Both the position numbers and the translations under genes were made by a program. Below the pieces are notes generated by a model. It did not search any database and had not been told where the DNA came from. It saw only the letters and a list, made by a program, of their open reading frames with translations. Below, piece by piece: positions 7,704 through 14,423 of a stretch of DNA of 15,900 nt; position 1 is the stretch's first letter, and every line of letters begins with the position of its first letter. The stretch spans positions 1-15,900 of the forward strand of contig PNMH01000082.1 in NCBI GenBank assembly GCA_013823505.1, given 5' to 3'. This DNA comes from Polaromonas sp. (GTDB lineage Bacteria; Pseudomonadota; Gammaproteobacteria; Burkholderiales; Burkholderiaceae).

Positions 7704-8312
7704 ATGTCTTCCCGCACCGCACTCACCCGCCGCCATCTCTTGGGCGCCACGCTCGGCGCCACCGGCTTGTTCATCGCCGGCTGCAGCGAACCGGCCGCCA
7801 GTTTCTCCGGCATCGACATCACGGGCGCCGACTACGCGACCGGTTTTTCGCTGACCGACCACAACGGTCAAGCGCGCACGCTGGCCGACTTCAAGGGCAA
7901 GGCAGTGGTGCTGTTCTTCGGCTTCACGCAGTGCCCCGACGTGTGCCCCACCTCCATGAGCGAACTGGCCGAGGCCAAGCGTCTGCTGGGTGCCGACGGC
8001 GAGCGACTGCAGGGCTTGTTCGTGAGCATCGACCCCGAGCGCGACACACCCGAGATCATGAAGCAGTACATGGCCAGCTTCGACCCCAGCTTTCTCGCGC
8101 TCTACGCCGCGCCCGACAAACTGCCCGAGCTGGCCAAGAGCTACAAGATTTACTACAAGAAGGTCGACGGTCCCACGCCCACCAGTTACACCATGGATCA
8201 CTCGGCCGGCAGCTATGTGTACGACCCTCAAGGACGTATCCGCCTGTACCACCGCTACGGCAGCGGCGCGCCTGCACTCGCTGCCGACTTGAAGAAGTTG
8301 CTGGCCGGTTGA
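7704..8312 (+). CDS. SCO1/SenC family copper chaperone, lipoprotein
   Basis: A 202-residue periplasmic SCO protein that delivers copper to, or reduces cysteines of, the CuA site of subunit II. The N-terminus has TRRHLL, then a hydrophobic stretch ending in a lipobox FIAGC (Cys27), so it is probably a lipoprotein; the double Arg hints at Tat export but is not diagnostic. The copper ligands are complete: Cys77 and Cys81 in CPDVC (bases 7932-7946) and His166 (TMDHSAG). DPERDTPE is also typical. The ATG at 7704 lies five bases after the ctaB stop, whereas the longer open frame upstream is antisense-like and overlaps ctaB. It is the last gene of the operon, followed by a terminator. Confidence 0.96.
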   Translation: MSSRTALTRRHLLGATLGATGLFIAGCSEPAASFSGIDITGADYATGFSLTDHNGQARTLADFKGKAVVLFFGFTQCPDVCPTSMSELAEAKRLLGADGERLQGLFVSIDPERDTPEIMKQYMASFDPSFLALYAAPDKLPELAKSYKIYYKKVDGPTPTSYTMDHSAGSYVYDPQGRIRLYHRYGSGAPALAADLKKLLAG

Positions 8313-8326
8313 GACCCTTCTATCCC

Positions 8327-8356
8327 AAAAAAACAGCGCCCTTGGGCGCTGTTTTT
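8327..8356. terminator. Bidirectional rho-independent terminator after the SCO gene
   Basis: Seven A, a CAGCGCC arm (8334-8340), CTTG loop, a GGCGCTG arm (8345-8351), then five T. It separates the convergent SCO gene and the Bug-family gene (stop at 8374) and can work for both strands. Confidence 0.9.
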
Positions 8357-8373
8357 GTTGGAGCTTGTCGCGC

Positions 8374-9351
8374 TCAGTCGACCTTGGCGCCGCTGAGCTT
8401 GACCAGGCGTTCGTATTTCGCGCGTTCGCGGTTCATGAACTCGCCGAACTGCTCGGGCGAATTGGGTGCGGGTTCGGCCAGCAGCAGACCAAAGCGCGCT
8501 TTCACATCAGGCGACTTGAGCGCCTCGGTGAACGCGGTGTTGAGCTTTCGCATGGTGTCCGCCGGTGTGCCGGCCGGCGCCACCAGACCCCACCAGGTGT
8601 CGATCTCGAAACCGGGCAAGGTGGCCGCCACGGTGGGCACCTCGGGCAGCACACTGCTGCGCTGCAAGGTGGTCACGGCCAAGGCCTTCAGGCGGCCCGA
8701 ACGGATGTTGGGTGCGGCGGTGGCGAGGTTGTCGAAGTTGAAGTCGACCTGGCCCGAGAGCAGGCCCACCTGCGCCGGGTTGCCGCCGTTGTAGGGAATG
8801 TGCACCGCGAAGATACCGGCCTGGTTCTTGAAGAGTTCACCCGCCAGGTGGCCCGCGCTGCCGTTGCCGCCCGAGCCGTAGTTGAGCTTGCCGGGGTTGG
8901 CCTTGCCGTAAGCAATCAGATCGGCCAGCGAGTTGATCTTCAGGCGCGTGGCGGCCTCCGCATTCATCACCAGCACGTTGGGCACACGCAGCATCTGCGT
9001 GATGGGGGCGAAGTCTTTCGCCGGGTCGTAGGGCAGCTTGCTGAACAGCCAGGGGTTGATACCGTGCGACGCGGTGGTGGCAATGCCCAGCGTGAGGCCA
9101 TCGGGTGCGGCCTTGGCCGCTGCACTCACGCCGATGTTGCCGCCCGCGCCGGCCCGGTTGTCCACGATCACCGTGCCCAGTGATGCTTTCACCGCTTCGG
9201 CCAGGATTCGGGCCGTCACATCGATCGGGCCACCGGCTGCGAACGGCACGATGATGCGCGTGGTGCCCGCCTGTGCCAATGCAAAGCCGGGCAAGGCCAT
9301 GCCGGCCGAAGCAAGGGCAGAACGGGTGATGAGTTCGCGGCGGTTGAGCAT
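8374..9351 (-). CDS. Tripartite tricarboxylate transporter (Bug/TctC family) substrate-binding protein
   Basis: A 325-residue periplasmic binding protein. The N-terminus (MLNRRELITRSALASAGMAL) is a signal peptide with a possible twin-arginine motif and likely cleavage after Ala26 (ALA-QA). The mature part has the Bug hallmarks: IIVPFAAGGPIDVTAR, VDNRAGAGGNIG, LNYGSGGNGSAGHLAGELF, HIPYNGGNPAQ and EVPTVAATLPGFE. The ligand cannot be read from sequence; relatives bind carboxylates, amides or nicotinate-like compounds. No TctA/TctB membrane genes are nearby, so it is one of the orphan Bug proteins abundant in Burkholderiales. The ATG has GGAG six bases upstream. It lies 27 bases behind the reductase gene on the same strand, probably in one transcript. 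Confidence 0.95.
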   Translation of the reverse strand: MLNRRELITRSALASAGMALPGFALAQAGTTRIIVPFAAGGPIDVTARILAEAVKASLGTVIVDNRAGAGGNIGVSAAAKAAPDGLTLGIATTASHGINPWLFSKLPYDPAKDFAPITQMLRVPNVLVMNAEAATRLKINSLADLIAYGKANPGKLNYGSGGNGSAGHLAGELFKNQAGIFAVHIPYNGGNPAQVGLLSGQVDFNFDNLATAAPNIRSGRLKALAVTTLQRSSVLPEVPTVAATLPGFEIDTWWGLVAPAGTPADTMRKLNTAFTEALKSPDVKARFGLLLAEPAPNSPEQFGEFMNRERAKYERLVKLSGAKVD

Positions 9352-9378
9352 GGTCGTCTCCGGTTCCTGTGAAAAGGC

Positions 9379-10413
9379 TCAGGCCGCTTTGTCGGCGGCG
9401 CTGGTGAAAGAGTCCGCGAAGAAAGCTTCTTCGGGAAGTCCAGCTTTGGTCGTGTAGTCGCGCTTGGCCGACTCGATCACGATGGGCGCCCCGCAGGCAT
9501 ACACCTCATGACCAGAGAGGTTGGGCAAATCCTGGAGCACTGCCTCGTGCACGAAGCCGGTGCGGCCGGTCCATTCATCGTCGGGCAGGGCGTTGGACAC
9601 CACCGGCACATAGCGCAGGTTCGGCATCTCGGCCAGCCGCGCCTCGATCCAGGCGCTCTGGTACAGGTCGGCCGGGCGGCGCCCGCCCCAGTACAGCGTG
9701 GCGTCGCGCGTGATGCCCTTGAACTGCATGTGTTCGATGATGGCCTTGATGGGTGCAAAGCCCGTGCCCGACGCCAGCATGACCATCGGCTTGTCACTGT
9801 CCTCGCGCAGGAAAAAGCTGCCGTAAGGCCCTTCGATGCGCAAGATGTCTTTTTCCTTCATCGGGCCGAATACGTGATCGGTGAACTTGCCGCCCGGCAT
9901 GTGGCGCACATGCAGTTCGAGCGAAGGTGCGGCGGTTTGTGTGTGCGGCGCGTTGGCCATGGAATAGCTGCGGCGGTCGCCGTCGCGCAGCAGGAACTCC
10001 ACGTATTGGCCCGCGTGGTACTGGAAGGTGTCGCTGGCAGGCAGTTGCAGGCGCAGCACCATCACGTCGTGCGAGGCGCGCTCCAGCGCGCTCACACGCA
10101 CCGGCATCTTCTTGATGGGGAAAGCGCCGATCTCGGTGACCTGGCGCGATTCGATCACCACGTCGCTGTGTGCCACGCCGCAGCAGGTCAACACATAGCC
10201 GGCGGCTTCTTCGTCCGCGCTCAGGGCCTTGCTCTGGTGCGGGCCGTGCACCACGGTGCCCGAGACGAGCTTGCACTTGCACGAACCGCAGGCACCGTCC
10301 TTGCAGCCGTAGGGCAGGCCGATGCCCTGGCGGATGCCGGCGGCCAGCAGGGCCTCGTCGGGCTCGGCGGTGAAGAGGCGCCCACTGGGCTCGACGGTGA
10401 TGGTGAATGTCAT
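9379..10413 (-). CDS. 2Fe-2S ferredoxin / FAD / NAD(P)H reductase (CDP-6-deoxy-delta-3,4-glucoseen reductase-like)
   Basis: A 344-residue electron-transfer flavoprotein with three domains. An N-terminal plant-type ferredoxin domain has cluster cysteines Cys37, Cys42, Cys45 and Cys77 (GCKDGACGSC...LTCC). A flavin domain has RSYSMAN (148-154). A NAD(P)-binding domain has GTGFAP (216-221) and YACGAP (305-310). The C-terminal aromatic segment FFADSF is typical of ferredoxin-NADP reductase relatives. The fold passes electrons from NAD(P)H through FAD to the 2Fe-2S cluster and then to an oxygenase or dehydratase partner. Databases often name this type after ascarylose synthesis (AscD), but no deoxysugar genes are here, so that name is doubtful. 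ATG at 10413 is chosen because the ferredoxin beta-strand MTFTITVEPSG begins there. Confidence 0.93.
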   Translation of the reverse strand: MTFTITVEPSGRLFTAEPDEALLAAGIRQGIGLPYGCKDGACGSCKCKLVSGTVVHGPHQSKALSADEEAAGYVLTCCGVAHSDVVIESRQVTEIGAFPIKKMPVRVSALERASHDVMVLRLQLPASDTFQYHAGQYVEFLLRDGDRRSYSMANAPHTQTAAPSLELHVRHMPGGKFTDHVFGPMKEKDILRIEGPYGSFFLREDSDKPMVMLASGTGFAPIKAIIEHMQFKGITRDATLYWGGRRPADLYQSAWIEARLAEMPNLRYVPVVSNALPDDEWTGRTGFVHEAVLQDLPNLSGHEVYACGAPIVIESAKRDYTTKAGLPEEAFFADSFTSAADKAA

Positions 10414-10496
10414 ACTGGCACTGGATGGGTGGAGAGGCCCGGCGGTGCAGTGGCGCCCGCTCGGCAACCGGTCATTGTCTCAAATTCGGAATTCGC

Positions 10497-11426
10497 ATGA
10501 GCCTTCTCGGCGCCTTGCCCGCACGCTTCCGGCGTGAACGGGTTTTGATCATTGGTTGTGGTGACGTCGGCCAGCGCGCTGCGGGTGTGCTGGGTCGTTC
10601 CTCGCGCGCTCGCGTGCTGGCGCTCACCTCCAGCGCTGCACGCCTGCCTGCCCTGCGTGCACAGGGCATCACGCCACTGCTGGGCAACCTGGACGACCCG
10701 CCGAGCCTGCGCCGCCTCGCGGGACTGGCCACGCGCGTGCTTCACTTGGCGCCACCTCCGTCGGGCGAACAAGCGGACTGGCGCCTGGACCCCCGCACAC
10801 GCGCACTCACCCGCGTGCTGCTGCAGCGCTCGCTTCCCACCGCGCTGGTCTATGGCTCGACCTCCGGCGTGTATGGCGATTGCCAGGGGCGCTGGGTTGA
10901 CGAATCCACGCCAGCCCGGCCGCTCACACCGCGCGCCTGGCGGCGGGTGGACGCCGAGGCTGCGGTTCATTGGCTGGGCCGCGCGAGCGGCGTGCGCACC
11001 ACGGTGCTGCGCATTCCTGGCATCTATGCGAGTGACCGCGACGGCGGCACTCCGCGCGACCGCCTGCTGCGCGGCACGCCGGTGCTGCGCACCGAGGACG
11101 ACGTGTACACCAACCACATCCACGCCGACGATCTGGCGCGCGCCTGCGCGCTGGCCCTGTGGCGTGGGCGCCCGCAGCGCAACGTGAACGTGGTGGACGA
11201 CACCGAGCTGAAGATGGGCGACTACTTCGATCTGGCAGCCGACCTTTACGGCCTGCCAAGGCCTCCGCGCGTGGCGCGCGATGCCGCTGGTGACCAGCTG
11301 CCCTTGATGTTGCTGAGTTTCATGAGCGAATCGCGTCGCTTGCACAACCAGCGCATGAAACAAGAGCTCGGTCTTCGCTTGCGTTACCCCACCGTGGCGC
11401 AGGGCCTGGTGGACTCACGAGACTGA
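10497..11426 (+). CDS. Atypical extended SDR / NAD(P)-dependent epimerase (YeeZ-like)
   Basis: A 309-residue protein with an N-terminal Rossmann motif GCGDVG (residues 20-25) inside VLIIGCGDVGQRAA, then YGSTSGVYGD (about 109-118) and a DNA-like run of Arg around 136-140. The canonical SDR Tyr-x-x-x-Lys is not seen where expected: the sequence there reads PRAWRRVDAEAA. Together with length and motifs this matches the E. coli YeeZ type of atypical SDR, whose reaction is unknown. ATG at 10497 is chosen, since the frame upstream reads through the divergent gap and is not protein-like; ribosome site is weak (GGA about six bases before). It is divergent from the reductase gene with 83 bases between starts. 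Confidence 0.88.
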   Translation: MSLLGALPARFRRERVLIIGCGDVGQRAAGVLGRSSRARVLALTSSAARLPALRAQGITPLLGNLDDPPSLRRLAGLATRVLHLAPPPSGEQADWRLDPRTRALTRVLLQRSLPTALVYGSTSGVYGDCQGRWVDESTPARPLTPRAWRRVDAEAAVHWLGRASGVRTTVLRIPGIYASDRDGGTPRDRLLRGTPVLRTEDDVYTNHIHADDLARACALALWRGRPQRNVNVVDDTELKMGDYFDLAADLYGLPRPPRVARDAAGDQLPLMLLSFMSESRRLHNQRMKQELGLRLRYPTVAQGLVDSRD

Positions 11427-11435
11427 GCGGGCAAC

Positions 11436-11465
11436 AAAAAGGCCGCGCAAGAAACTTGCGCGGCC
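11436..11465 (-). terminator. Rho-independent terminator of tRNA-Leu (also a hairpin after the epimerase gene)
   Basis: A perfect 11-base-pair stem (11441-11451 with 11455-11465, arm GGCCGCGCAAG) and a three-base loop. On the minus strand it is followed by five T (11440-11436), so it terminates transcription leaving the tRNA gene, seven bases downstream of the tRNA 3' end. On the plus strand it lacks a T-run but follows the epimerase stop by about 14 bases. Confidence 0.9.
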
Positions 11466-11472
11466 TGATCTG

Positions 11473-11557
11473 TGGTGCCCGGGGCCGGAATCGAACCGGC
11501 ACGCCTTGCGGCGGGGGATTTTGAGTCCCCTGCGTCTACCAATTTCACCACCCGGGC
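11473..11557 (-). tRNA. tRNA-Leu (anticodon CAA)
   Basis: On the minus strand the gene starts GCCCGGG and ends CCCGGGC-A-CCA, so a seven-base-pair acceptor stem and encoded CCA are present, 85 bases in all. The anticodon arm is GGGGA, loop CTCAAAA, TCCCC, giving anticodon CAA, which reads UUG. A long variable arm follows (GCCGCAAGGC-type), as expected for a class II tRNA, and the T-loop GGTTCGATTCC is intact. D-arm region contains TGGTAGACGC. It decodes leucine. Confidence 0.96.
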
Positions 11558-11576
11558 GCTCTGAAAGGGGTTGCAA

Positions 11577-11582
11577 ATTATG
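11577..11582 (-). promoter_or_regulatory. Candidate -10 element for tRNA-Leu
   Basis: CATAAT on the minus strand (5/6 to TATAAT), about 19 bases before the mature tRNA 5' end, which suits a short leader. No convincing -35 is seen; where one would sit (about 11600-11605) the sequence is already inside cysM. The 39-base gap must hold start signals for both tRNA and cysM. Confidence 0.35.
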
Positions 11583-11596
11583 GCACAGTGCAGACG

Positions 11597-12499
11597 ATGA
11601 ACTACCCCACGATTGAAGACGCGATTGGCAACACCCCGCTCGTGGCCCTGCAGCGCATCGGTGCTGCGGGCAACGCGCAACGCGGCAATGTGGTGCTGGG
11701 CAAGCTCGAAGGCAACAACCCGGCCGGTTCGGTGAAGGACCGGCCTGCGGTGTCGATGATCCAGCGCGCCGAGGAGCGCGGCGAAATCAAGCCCGGCGAC
11801 ACCCTCATCGAAGCCACCTCCGGCAACACCGGCATCGCACTGGCCATGGCGGCGGCGATCAAGGGCTACCGCATGGTGCTGATCATGCCGGAGGACCTGT
11901 CCATCGAGCGCGCCCAGACCATGAAGGCGTTTGGTGCCGAACTCATTCTCACCTCCAAGAGCGGCGGCATGGAGTCGGCCCGCGACCTGGCCGACAAGAT
12001 GCAGGCCGAAGGCAAGGGCCGCGTGCTCGACCAGTTTGCCAACGCTGACAACCCCCGCGTGCACTACGAGACCACCGGCCCGGAAATCTGGCAACAGACC
12101 GCGGGTCGCGTCACCCACTTCGTGAGCGCCATGGGCACCACCGGCACCATCACCGGTGTCTCGCGCTTCCTGAAGGAGAAAGACCCGGCCATCCGCATCA
12201 TCGGCGCCCAGCCCAGCGAAGGCTCGCGCATCCCCGGCATCCGCAAGTGGCCCACCGAATACCTGCCGAAGATCTACGACCCGAGCACGGTCGACGAGCT
12301 GGTGTACGTGAGCCAGTCCGATGCCGAGGGCATGTGCCGGCAGCTGGCGCGGGAAGAGGGCATCTTTGCGGGCATCTCGGCGGCCGGCGCATGCTGGGTG
12401 GCGCAGCAGATTGCCACCCGGGTGGAAAACGCCACCATCGTCTTCATCGTGTGCGATCGCGGCGACCGTTACCTCTCCACCGGCGTGTTTCCCGCTTGA
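11597..12499 (+). CDS. cysM: Cysteine synthase B (O-acetylserine sulfhydrylase CysM)
   Basis: A 300-residue fold-type II PLP enzyme that makes cysteine from O-acetylserine and sulfide (or thiosulfate in CysM types). Visible motifs: NNPAGSVKDRP with the PLP lysine Lys47, TSGNTG (74-79) that contacts substrate and PLP, and the phosphate-binding loop GTTGTITG (180-187). Wording such as KLEGNNPAGSVKDRP and MPEDLSIERAQTMKAFGAELILT is CysM-like rather than CysK-like. A GTG at 11588 is in frame, but the ATG at 11597 begins the usual MNYPTIEDAIGNTPLV N-terminus. No clear Shine-Dalgarno is present. The Nudix gene begins eight bases after its stop. Confidence 0.95.
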   Translation: MNYPTIEDAIGNTPLVALQRIGAAGNAQRGNVVLGKLEGNNPAGSVKDRPAVSMIQRAEERGEIKPGDTLIEATSGNTGIALAMAAAIKGYRMVLIMPEDLSIERAQTMKAFGAELILTSKSGGMESARDLADKMQAEGKGRVLDQFANADNPRVHYETTGPEIWQQTAGRVTHFVSAMGTTGTITGVSRFLKEKDPAIRIIGAQPSEGSRIPGIRKWPTEYLPKIYDPSTVDELVYVSQSDAEGMCRQLAREEGIFAGISAAGACWVAQQIATRVENATIVFIVCDRGDRYLSTGVFPA

Positions 12500-12507
12500 C
12501 GCACGCC

Positions 12508-13056
12508 ATGGCCGCCAGCGAATTCCGCTACTGCCCCCAGTGCGCCACGGCGCTCGAGCTCATCACGCAGACCGAAGACGGTGGTGACAAACAGCGCCTG
12601 CGTTGCCCCTCTTGCGGCTTCACCCACTGGAACAACCCCACGCCGGTTCTGGCCGCCATCGTCGAGGTGGACGGTCGCATTCTGTTGGCTCGCAACGCAG
12701 CCTGGTCTGGTCGCATGTTTGGACTCATCACCGGATTCATGGAGGCCGGCGAATCGCCCGAAGAAGGCATCCGTCGCGAAATTGCCGAAGAAACGGCGTT
12801 GGATGTGACGAAACTCACGTTGGTGGGGGTCCATGATTTCCAGCGCATGAATCAGGTGATCGTGACCTACCACGCGCTCGCCCATGGCGACGTACAGCTC
12901 TCACCCGAACTGGTCGAGTACAAGCTCATGGAACCCGCCCACATCCGCTGCTGGCGCGCCGGCACTGGCTTTGCGCTGGCCGACTGGTTGCGCGGCCAGG
13001 GTCTGGAGCCCGTCTTCATGGAAGACATTCAGCGGCCTGCAGACCCGGTCGTTTAG
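12508..13056 (+). CDS. Nudix hydrolase with N-terminal zinc ribbon
   Basis: A 182-residue protein. Residues 9-36 form a zinc ribbon with two CX2C knuckles (CPQC at Cys9/Cys12, CPSC at Cys33/Cys36). The Nudix box runs from about 76 to 98: Gly76, Glu82, Arg90-Glu91 and Glu94-Glu95, with the usual Gly before the final hydrophobic residue replaced by Ala (EETAL). The metal-binding glutamates are complete, so pyrophosphohydrolase activity on a nucleoside diphosphate-linked compound is likely. The ribbon recalls NudC NADH pyrophosphatase, but the NudC SQPWPFP signature is absent, so substrate stays open. The ATG at 12508 is chosen since the zinc ribbon begins at once; the upstream frame overlaps cysM. 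Probably one transcript with cysM. Confidence 0.92.
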   Translation: MAASEFRYCPQCATALELITQTEDGGDKQRLRCPSCGFTHWNNPTPVLAAIVEVDGRILLARNAAWSGRMFGLITGFMEAGESPEEGIRREIAEETALDVTKLTLVGVHDFQRMNQVIVTYHALAHGDVQLSPELVEYKLMEPAHIRCWRAGTGFALADWLRGQGLEPVFMEDIQRPADPVV

Positions 13057-13102
13057 CGCCACAGCGCGCGTTTTCAAGCTGCGGCCGCCATGGCGCGCCG
13101 CT

Positions 13103-13108
13103 TAGAAT
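13103..13108 (+). promoter_or_regulatory. Candidate -10 element for the tusA-like gene
   Basis: TAGAAT (5/6 to TATAAT) lies 24 bases before the ATG at 13132, leaving a short leader that includes the ribosome site AAGGAAAG at 13120-13127. The -35 region (about 13079-13085) matches poorly. The 75-base gap after the Nudix gene would allow a separate promoter here. Confidence 0.3.
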
Positions 13109-13131
13109 GAGTTGATTCCAAGGAAAGTCCC

Positions 13132-13359
13132 ATGCACGCCGACAAAGAACTCGATGCCCGCGGTTTGAACTGCCCGCTGCCCATCCTGAAAGCCAAAAAA
13201 GCACTGGCCGACATGCACAGTGGTCAGACCCTCAAAGTGATTTCCACGGACGCCGGCTCGGTCCGCGACTTCCAGGCCTTCGCCAAGCAGACCGGGAACG
13301 TGCTGGTCGAGCAGCAAACCGTGGGCGATGACCACATCACGCTGCTCAAACGCCGCTGA
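13132..13359 (+). CDS. TusA/SirA family sulfur carrier protein
   Basis: A 75-residue protein beginning MHADKELDARGLNCPLPILKAKKAL, the TusA family signature, with the sulfur-accepting cysteine Cys14 in the NCPLPILK motif. TusA proteins carry persulfide sulfur for tRNA thiolation, molybdenum cofactor synthesis or sulfur oxidation; which role applies cannot be told here. A strong ribosome site (AAGGAAAG, 13120-13127) supports the ATG. The length is standard. Its position downstream of cysM places two sulfur-handling genes close together, but they may be separate transcripts. Confidence 0.93.
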   Translation: MHADKELDARGLNCPLPILKAKKALADMHSGQTLKVISTDAGSVRDFQAFAKQTGNVLVEQQTVGDDHITLLKRR

Positions 13360-13382
13360 AGCCGGCCTCCGGTCACCCGATC

Positions 13383-14423
13383 ATGGAAGTCCTCCTCGTT
13401 GATCCGCTCGTGCCCGAGGCGCTGTCCTGGCTGCAGGAGCGTCACGAGGTGACCTTCCGCCCCGAACTGGGGGATGACCCGGTGGAATTGCGCAAGGCCA
13501 CCTACAAAACGCGCGCCATCGTGCTGCCGCCCCACGTGGTGGTGTCCGAGGAATTCCTCAATTTTTCCCCCAAGCTCGAGATCGTGGCGCGCATGCAGAT
13601 CTCCAGCGACAACACCGACCTGGACGCCTGCGCCCGCCGCCACGTGCGTGTGTTGCAGGCGCGCAGCGCCACGGTGCGCTCCAACGCCGAGTACCTGCTC
13701 TACGGCCTGCTCATGCTCTACCGCCGCGGCATGATCAGCGCGCTGCTGGGCCGCAAGATCGCGCAGGTGCGCATGGGGCGAGAGCTGTCGGGCAGCACCG
13801 TGGGTCTGCTCGGGCTGGCGCCGGTGGCGCACACGCTGGCGCCCATGCTGAAGAGCCTGGGCGTGCGTTTGCTGGGTTACGACCCGGCCGTGCACCACGC
13901 CGCAGACATCTGGAACAAGCTGGGCGTGGAACCTGTGACGCTGCAGGACATGTTGTCGCGCTCGGACGCGATCTCGCTGCAGATGGTCTACGCCTCTCGT
14001 TTTCGCGGTTGGATCAACGAGCGTCTGCTCAACCATTGCAAGCCCGGCCAGTTGTGGGTGGGTGTCAGCCGCAGCACGCTGTTCGATCCCGACGCGCTGG
14101 CGCTGGCCCTGTGCGACGGCCGCATCGACGCCTGTTTGATGGACGGCGCCAACCCGCAGTTTGCTGCCGAAGGCACCCCACTGCACGGTATCCCCAACCT
14201 GCACCTCACGCCACGGCTCGGGTCGCACACGCGAGAAGCCAAGTTGCGCGCGAGCTGGTACGTGGCGCACCGCATCCATGAAACCCTGTCGCCCCACGCG
14301 GTGGGGCACGATGGAGGCGCGAGCGATTTCACGGTGCTCGACAGCCTTGAGTACCACGAGCCCGAAGACCCGCAGGCGGTCACACCGTCGCAGTGGGGCT
14401 CGATCGCAATGCATCGGAGTTAA
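13383..14423 (+). CDS. D-2-hydroxyacid dehydrogenase homologue with degraded active-site motifs
   Basis: A 346-residue protein with the D-isomer 2-hydroxyacid dehydrogenase fold: an N-terminal catalytic lobe, a Rossmann NAD domain from about 100 to 290 and return to the first lobe. Family landmarks are clear (GSTVGLLGLAPVAHTLAPML, LLGYDP, SDAISLQM, KPGQLWVGVSRST), but key residues differ. The GXGXXG loop reads GLAPVA (144-149). The catalytic Arg is kept (Arg230, SRST). The Glu region reads DGANP (254-258) with no Glu at the usual place. The catalytic His position in LTPHIGS is Arg278 (LTPRLGS). Ordinary dehydrogenase activity is doubtful. The ATG is 23 bases after tusA with no good ribosome site. 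The stop TAA directly joins a repeat element. Confidence 0.88.
   Translation: MEVLLVDPLVPEALSWLQERHEVTFRPELGDDPVELRKATYKTRAIVLPPHVVVSEEFLNFSPKLEIVARMQISSDNTDLDACARRHVRVLQARSATVRSNAEYLLYGLLMLYRRGMISALLGRKIAQVRMGRELSGSTVGLLGLAPVAHTLAPMLKSLGVRLLGYDPAVHHAADIWNKLGVEPVTLQDMLSRSDAISLQMVYASRFRGWINERLLNHCKPGQLWVGVSRSTLFDPDALALALCDGRIDACLMDGANPQFAAEGTPLHGIPNLHLTPRLGSHTREAKLRASWYVAHRIHETLSPHAVGHDGGASDFTVLDSLEYHEPEDPQAVTPSQWGSIAMHRS

Noticed and set aside
9379..10413. Ascarylose (deoxysugar) pathway reductase
   Set aside because: The domain architecture fits, but no deoxysugar or lipopolysaccharide genes are near, so the specific function is not supported.
10414..10496. Divergent promoter pair between reductase and epimerase genes
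   Set aside because: Both genes need start signals in or near this gap, but I found no -35/-10 pair good enough to list.
9508..10500. A 330-codon plus-strand frame opposite the ferredoxin reductase
   Set aside because: No recognisable domain and composition of an antisense shadow; the minus strand encodes a complete three-domain reductase.
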